Assembly (NCBI GenBank): GCA_021464525.1
Contig: JADRCO010000296.1
Span: 1-38,791 of the forward strand
Reading direction: 5' to 3'
Length of the DNA: 38,791 nt
DNA from: Rhizophagus sp. LPA8_4_AMF
Taxonomy: Eukaryota > Glomeromycota > Glomeromycetes > Glomerales > Glomeraceae
Shown piece after piece: positions 34,590-38,791 of the stretch. The position numbers were made by a program, and so were the translations under genes. The notes beneath the pieces were generated by a model. That model saw only the letters and a list, made by a program, of their open reading frames with translations, made no database searches and was not told the DNA's origin. Position 1 is the first letter of the stretch. Each line of letters starts with the position of its first letter.

Positions 34590-35700
34590 TGTCAAGGTAT
34601 GTTTTTTTCTTTTATTATTTTTATTTATTTCTTACATTTGTTTCTTTTTGTTCCTTGCTAACTTTTTTCGTTCTTTATAGGTTCTTTGACTCTTCCGATT
34701 TCGCAATTAAGGTGAGTTCAGCCCCGATTTCATGTTTCTATTTTTTTTGTTATTTTCTTTCTTACACTTTCATTCTCATTTCATTCTTTGCTAATTTATT
34801 TCTTTCTTTTTAGTTCTTTTAGGTCCTTTGGTAATTTTGTTTTTCTTTGTAATTAAGGTATATTTCCTTTAAAATTTTTTATTATTATTTTGCTTATTAC
34901 ATTTCGTTCCTTACTAACTTTTCCCTTCATTTTTTCTTTTCTTTTCGTCCCCCCTCCTGTTTCTTTTATTCCTTTTCGTCCCCCTTTGTTTTTTCGTTTC
35001 CCTTCATTTTTTTTCCATTACTTTCTTCTTTTATTTTTTTTTCATTTTTTTTATCTCCTCTACTTTTTTTTTCGTCCCTTTTACTTCCTTTTTTGTTTCT
35101 TTTGCTTCTCTTCATTTTTCTTCGTCCTTTTTCATTATTTCTATTTTTCTTCTTTCTTCCTTTATTATTTTCATTTCTCTTCCTTCCTCTTCATTATTTT
35201 TGTTTCTCTTCCTTTTCCTTCATTATTTTTTGTTTCTTTTCCTTCTCTTCATTATTTTTCATTTTTCTTCCTTCCCTCTTCATTATTTTTGTTTTTTTCT
35301 TTCCCTCTTCATTATTTTTTATTCCTCTTCATCCCCCTTCATTATTTTCGTTCTTCTTCCTTCTCCCTTCATTATTTTCGTTTCTCTTTCTTCTCTCTTC
35401 ATTATTTTCGTTCCTCTTTCCTCTACCTTCATTATCTTTCATTTCTCTTCCTTCCCTCTCCTTTCCTTTGTTTCTTTTCCTTTTCCCCTCCTTTTTTCGT
35501 TTCTTTTCCTTTTTCTCTCCTTTCTTTTCACTTCTTTACATCTCCCTCCTTTCTTCTTGCTTCCTTACCCACTTAATTTATTTCATCTCTTTTTGTTTCC
35601 CTTCATTCTTTCGTTATTTTTGGTCCTCATTAAATTTTTGTTTCTTACTATTATTCCTATTTTTTTACTAAAACATTCCTTTTCTTTATTACTTTAACTC
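34590..35700 (+). repeat. 1.1-kb polypyrimidine tract with 30-bp minisatellite
   Basis: The plus strand is almost entirely T and C over about 1.1 kb, most purely at 34920-35560. Within it, units starting TTCATTATTTT recur at 35131, 35161, 35190, 35219, 35248, 35279, 35308, 35338, 35368, 35398 and 35428, a period of 29-31 bp with consensus near TTCATTATTTTCGTTTCTCT followed by TCCTTCCCTC. Long open frames here are Phe/Ser/Leu-rich translations of the repeat, not genes. 34590-34920 is a separate set of ~125-bp units with exon-like pieces. Confidence 0.9.
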
Positions 35701-37406
35701 TTCTTTTTTTATTTTCATTATTACTAACAATTTTTGTTCTTTATTAGTCAAATTAAAATCTTTTGTTTACTCAAATACATGTTTAATTTTATCCATTTCA
35801 ATAAATAAATTATTAAACTAAGAATATATGAAAAATGTTATTTTTAATCAATAAAACAAAATAATAAATCAGTTATAAACATAAGAAATTTTTTGGGAAA
35901 AATTGTTAAAATCTGTTGACCATGAGTATTGTACAAGATTTAAAAAAAAAATTTTTCTGGTGAAAATCACCAGTGGTGAGCTTTAGCAATATCCATTATA
36001 AATAAAAATCCATGAAAATCTATGTAAAATCCATGAGTTTTGACATTTTGTCTTTGATTTTAAATGACTAAACTATTCAGTTTCATCAAATGACTAAATA
36101 TTTCAGGTTCACTATTTTTGCAACTTTATACAAAGTTTTAGGCTTCTATAAATAAACAGAATTTTTTAAAATTAAAAAATAAAAGTTAAAACTATGGCTT
36201 TTTACTTGTATAAAATTTATTCTTTTATATTAAATATTACAAAAGTTTATATTTTACAGAAAATGGTGCTACTATGTAATATCAATTTTGCATATGAAAT
36301 TATCATAATATTTAATTTATTAACCAAAAAATTTATTAAAAAATAAGTATTGATTATTACAAAAAATTATAATAATTAATTTAGAGAATTTAATTATTAA
36401 TATTTAATTTTAATAATAAAATATATAAGAATAATATAGCTTTCTTATTCTTTTATTTAAATTTATCTTTACACATTTTATTTTAGTAAAATAAATGTAT
36501 AATTCTGTTTTTCAATAATATACTATTTATAATATTTATACAGTAAATTAAATATTTGAAATACAATTAATATAGGCAGGAATCTAACCATAATCATTTA
36601 CACAAAATTTAGCTTAATAGCTTCCATATAATTTAATTTAAATTTGTTTATGGAATAAATTTATTGAATTTATTTTATAAATATTGCTTATTATTTATTA
36701 ACAAAAATATTTTTTGTAGAAATCATTGTTTGTATTACTGCCTTTTTTCGGAACTATATGGTATTAATTAATAAACCCGTAGTACTTAAAAAATATCTTT
36801 TTACACATTCACTGAACTTTTGATCCTCCATTATTAGGCTGTAATTGATTTTTGGGCAGAATGATGTGCCATATTCGAACAACTTTCAAAGGAAATTTCC
36901 AAATATGTATTTCCTTAAAATCAACATTGACGAATAATTTGTAAGTTTTTAACTTATCACGGTATAAAGAATTTTACGGGTACATTGTATTAGCTTTTTT
37001 TATCTTAAACTATAAGGAAATTTTGTGTGAAGGAAGATTATCACAAGAATGTACTTTAACTGGTTCTATTTCTTGCCAAAGATAGTTGTTGTTTTAATAG
37101 ATCTAAATTAGAAAATTCGAAAAAAGTAAGTGTTATTCTTACATAATCGATGATTTAACGTAATTGTACACGATGATTTATATAAATTAGGATAATCATC
37201 GATATCGTTTCAGCCGGTTGAATCTCGATTTTAGAATAATAAAACGTACAAAAATATTTATCATTCTCTAATTGATATTAATGATTGTGAATCAAAAAAC
37301 GATCATTTGACACAATCATTACAAATAGTGTGGGAAATAAAAAAAAAATTTTTTTTTTTAAAAAAAAAAAAATCTTGAATCATTTCTTTTTCGAAATTTG
37401 TAAAAA
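35701..37406. other. AT-rich intergenic DNA and upstream region of the MDR gene
   Basis: No gene seen. At 35963-35975 lies a 13-bp palindrome TCACCAGTGGTGA, related to the TTCACCAGTAGTGA and TCTCACCAGTGATT words at about 34419-34455 on the other side of the polypyrimidine tract. From about 36740 the sequence is less repetitive and is probably unique promoter-side DNA. A poly-A/poly-T hairpin run lies at 37336-37372. Confidence 0.45.
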
Positions 37407-38791
37407 ATGAGCGAATCATCAGGTAATTTAAAAATTGAGTCAAAATTTAAAGTTGTGGAGTTAATTAATAAAATATTTGTTGATAAATTCTAGTCCCTCA
37501 GATGATGTATTCTTTACAATTAAATGAATTTGGACCTTCATCTAATTTAAAATATGTTGAAGTGAAATCTCCTCAACTTTGTTCTCCATATCAAGTAATT
37601 GTAAAAGTGGTAGCGGCTGGTGTTAACCCTGTTGAATATAAAATTAGAAGTGGAAATTTTCCATTAATTAATGTTTTGTTGAAATTTCCTGCTGTTTTAG
37701 GGTCCGATTTTTCTGTAAATATTTTTAATTTCTTAAATGAATTTTTGATAAAAAAAAAAATTTTCTTATTCTATAAATTTATTTAGGGAGTAATTCTTGC
37801 AAAAGGAGATAAAGTAACAGAATTTAAAATTGGAGATGAAGTTTTTGGTAAAATTAAAAATATATTTAGCGGATTGGGAACTTATGCGCAGTATGTGTAT
37901 AATTCGTTAAAAAAAAAAATTTTAATTTGTTATATTCATTATTTTAATTATTTATTATTTTTAATTATTTTTTTTTTTTTTCTCATAGATTTGTGTTGGT
38001 TAATGTTAATAGTGATGCCATCCTAAAGAAACCTGCTTCAATTACTCATCAAGAAGCAGCAGGAATTGGTATAGCTGGTTTAACAGCATGGAGTGGATTA
38101 ATTTCTCTTGGCAATTTAAAAATTGATGAAGAGGCCAAAAAACTTCATCAAAAAGTTTTAGTAATTGGTGCCTCAGGAGGTAAAGATTAAATTAATTATG
38201 GGTAATCAATTATTTCATCCCTCTCATAAGTATTTCTTCCCTGTCTACACCTATCAGTTCTATACTCTTCAGTTTTGTTTATTCACTATTTTCAATACAT
38301 TAACTTTCATTTTTCTTTTTTTTAAAAAAAAGGAGTTGGAACTTTCACGGTTCAAATTGCAAAAAATATCAATAATGCACATGTAACTGCAATTTGTTCA
38401 GGTAAAAATGCAGAATTAGTTAAAAATTTAGGGGCAGATCGTGTAATTGATTATACTAAAGAAGATTTTGGAGAAGTTTTAAAAGAAGAAAGAGAGAGTT
38501 TTGATTTAGTATTTGATTGTATTGGTGGAGACGAATATTATGATAAATCTATACCATTATTAAGGATAAGAGGTAATTTTATTACAGCCGTAGGACCTGA
38601 TGCTTATGGTGATAATTTTGGAACAGTTAATGCTATGAAAGTTATTGCTGTTACACTCGGAAGAAAATTGTTTGGTGTAAGATACTATAAATTCATAGCT
38701 GGTTTATCGGTGAAAGATTTACCTAAAATTGTTACATATATGGAGAAAAGACAAATTGTTACAGTCATTGGGCACGAATTTGATTTAAAAG
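37407..38791 (+). CDS. Quinone-oxidoreductase-like MDR family enzyme (3' end cut)
   Basis: NAD(P)H-dependent oxidoreductase of the medium-chain dehydrogenase/reductase superfamily, zinc-free quinone oxidoreductase/RTN4IP1-like branch. Exons: 37407-37422, 37494-37714, 37787-37890, 37989-38179 and 38333 to beyond the window end, in frame throughout; about 330 residues are visible of an expected ~340. Exon 1 is only 16 nt (MSESS plus one base). The GroES-like part has VIVKVVAAGVNPVEYKIRSG and FPAVLGSDFS, then GDEVFGKI. The Rossmann fold has the NADP-binding VLVIGASGGVGTFTVQIAK, split by the fourth intron, then LGADRVIDYTKEDF and FDLVFDCIGG. The structural-zinc cysteine cluster and the catalytic Cys of zinc ADHs are absent. 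Substrate is unknown. The last bases lack a stop codon because the window ends. Confidence 0.88.

Noticed and set aside
34890-35697. Overlapping plus-strand ORFs of 165-228 codons, Phe/Ser/Leu-rich
   Set aside because: They are open in several frames at once only because a T/C-rich tract lacks stop codons. Their periodicity is that of the DNA repeat.

Overview
The window looks like nuclear DNA of an early-diverging filamentous fungus, most like an arbuscular mycorrhizal fungus (Glomeromycotina, Rhizophagus-type). This is an inference from very AT-rich intergenic DNA, many short GT-AG introns of about 50-100 nt, a typical fungal histone H3, a KHA1-type antiporter of fungal length, a fungal-type RNI-like leucine-rich-repeat protein, a guanylate-binding-protein-like GTPase and abundant short repeats. 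No species name can be proved from the sequence alone. All exon structures were traced by hand from splice consensus, reading-frame continuity and family resemblance.

Layout. 1-4013 is repeat-rich non-coding DNA. 4014-7020 (+) is a six-exon KHA1-like K+/H+ antiporter. 7021-13994 is a 7 kb gene desert built of small inverted-repeat elements and tandem arrays, including a clear 282-bp hAT-like MITE with an 8-bp target duplication. 13995-28594 is a compact gene cluster: a DOMON-cytochrome b561 protein (-), a secreted proline-rich protein with a Cu/Zn-SOD-like barrel lacking metal ligands (-), the SSU-processome factor SAS10/UTP3 (-), histone H3 (+), a membrane-anchored DUF900-type alpha/beta hydrolase (+), an LRR protein with a CCHC zinc knuckle (-) and a guanylate-binding-protein-like GTPase (-). 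28595-37406 is a second desert with dispersed repeats, a tandem array in which each unit carries a 37-nt exon-like segment, and a 1.1 kb polypyrimidine tract containing a 30-bp minisatellite. 37407-38791 (+) is a quinone-oxidoreductase-like MDR enzyme cut by the window edge.

The genes do not form one pathway. The tightest functional pairing is SAS10/UTP3 and histone H3, transcribed divergently from a shared 266-bp promoter with a CCAAT box, an MluI cell-cycle box (ACGCGT) and a TATA box. Both are growth- or S-phase-linked. The four genes with membrane or export features (antiporter, DOMON-b561, proline-rich secreted protein, DUF900 hydrolase) are otherwise unrelated.

Most novel points: the metal-ligand-less SOD barrel on a proline-rich secreted stalk; the 37-nt exon-like array at 32.9-33.6 kb, whose reading frames fit mutually exclusive use but not serial splicing; a 381-bp SINE-like retroelement with a perfect 15-bp target duplication; and a set of MITE-like elements, two with intact target duplications.
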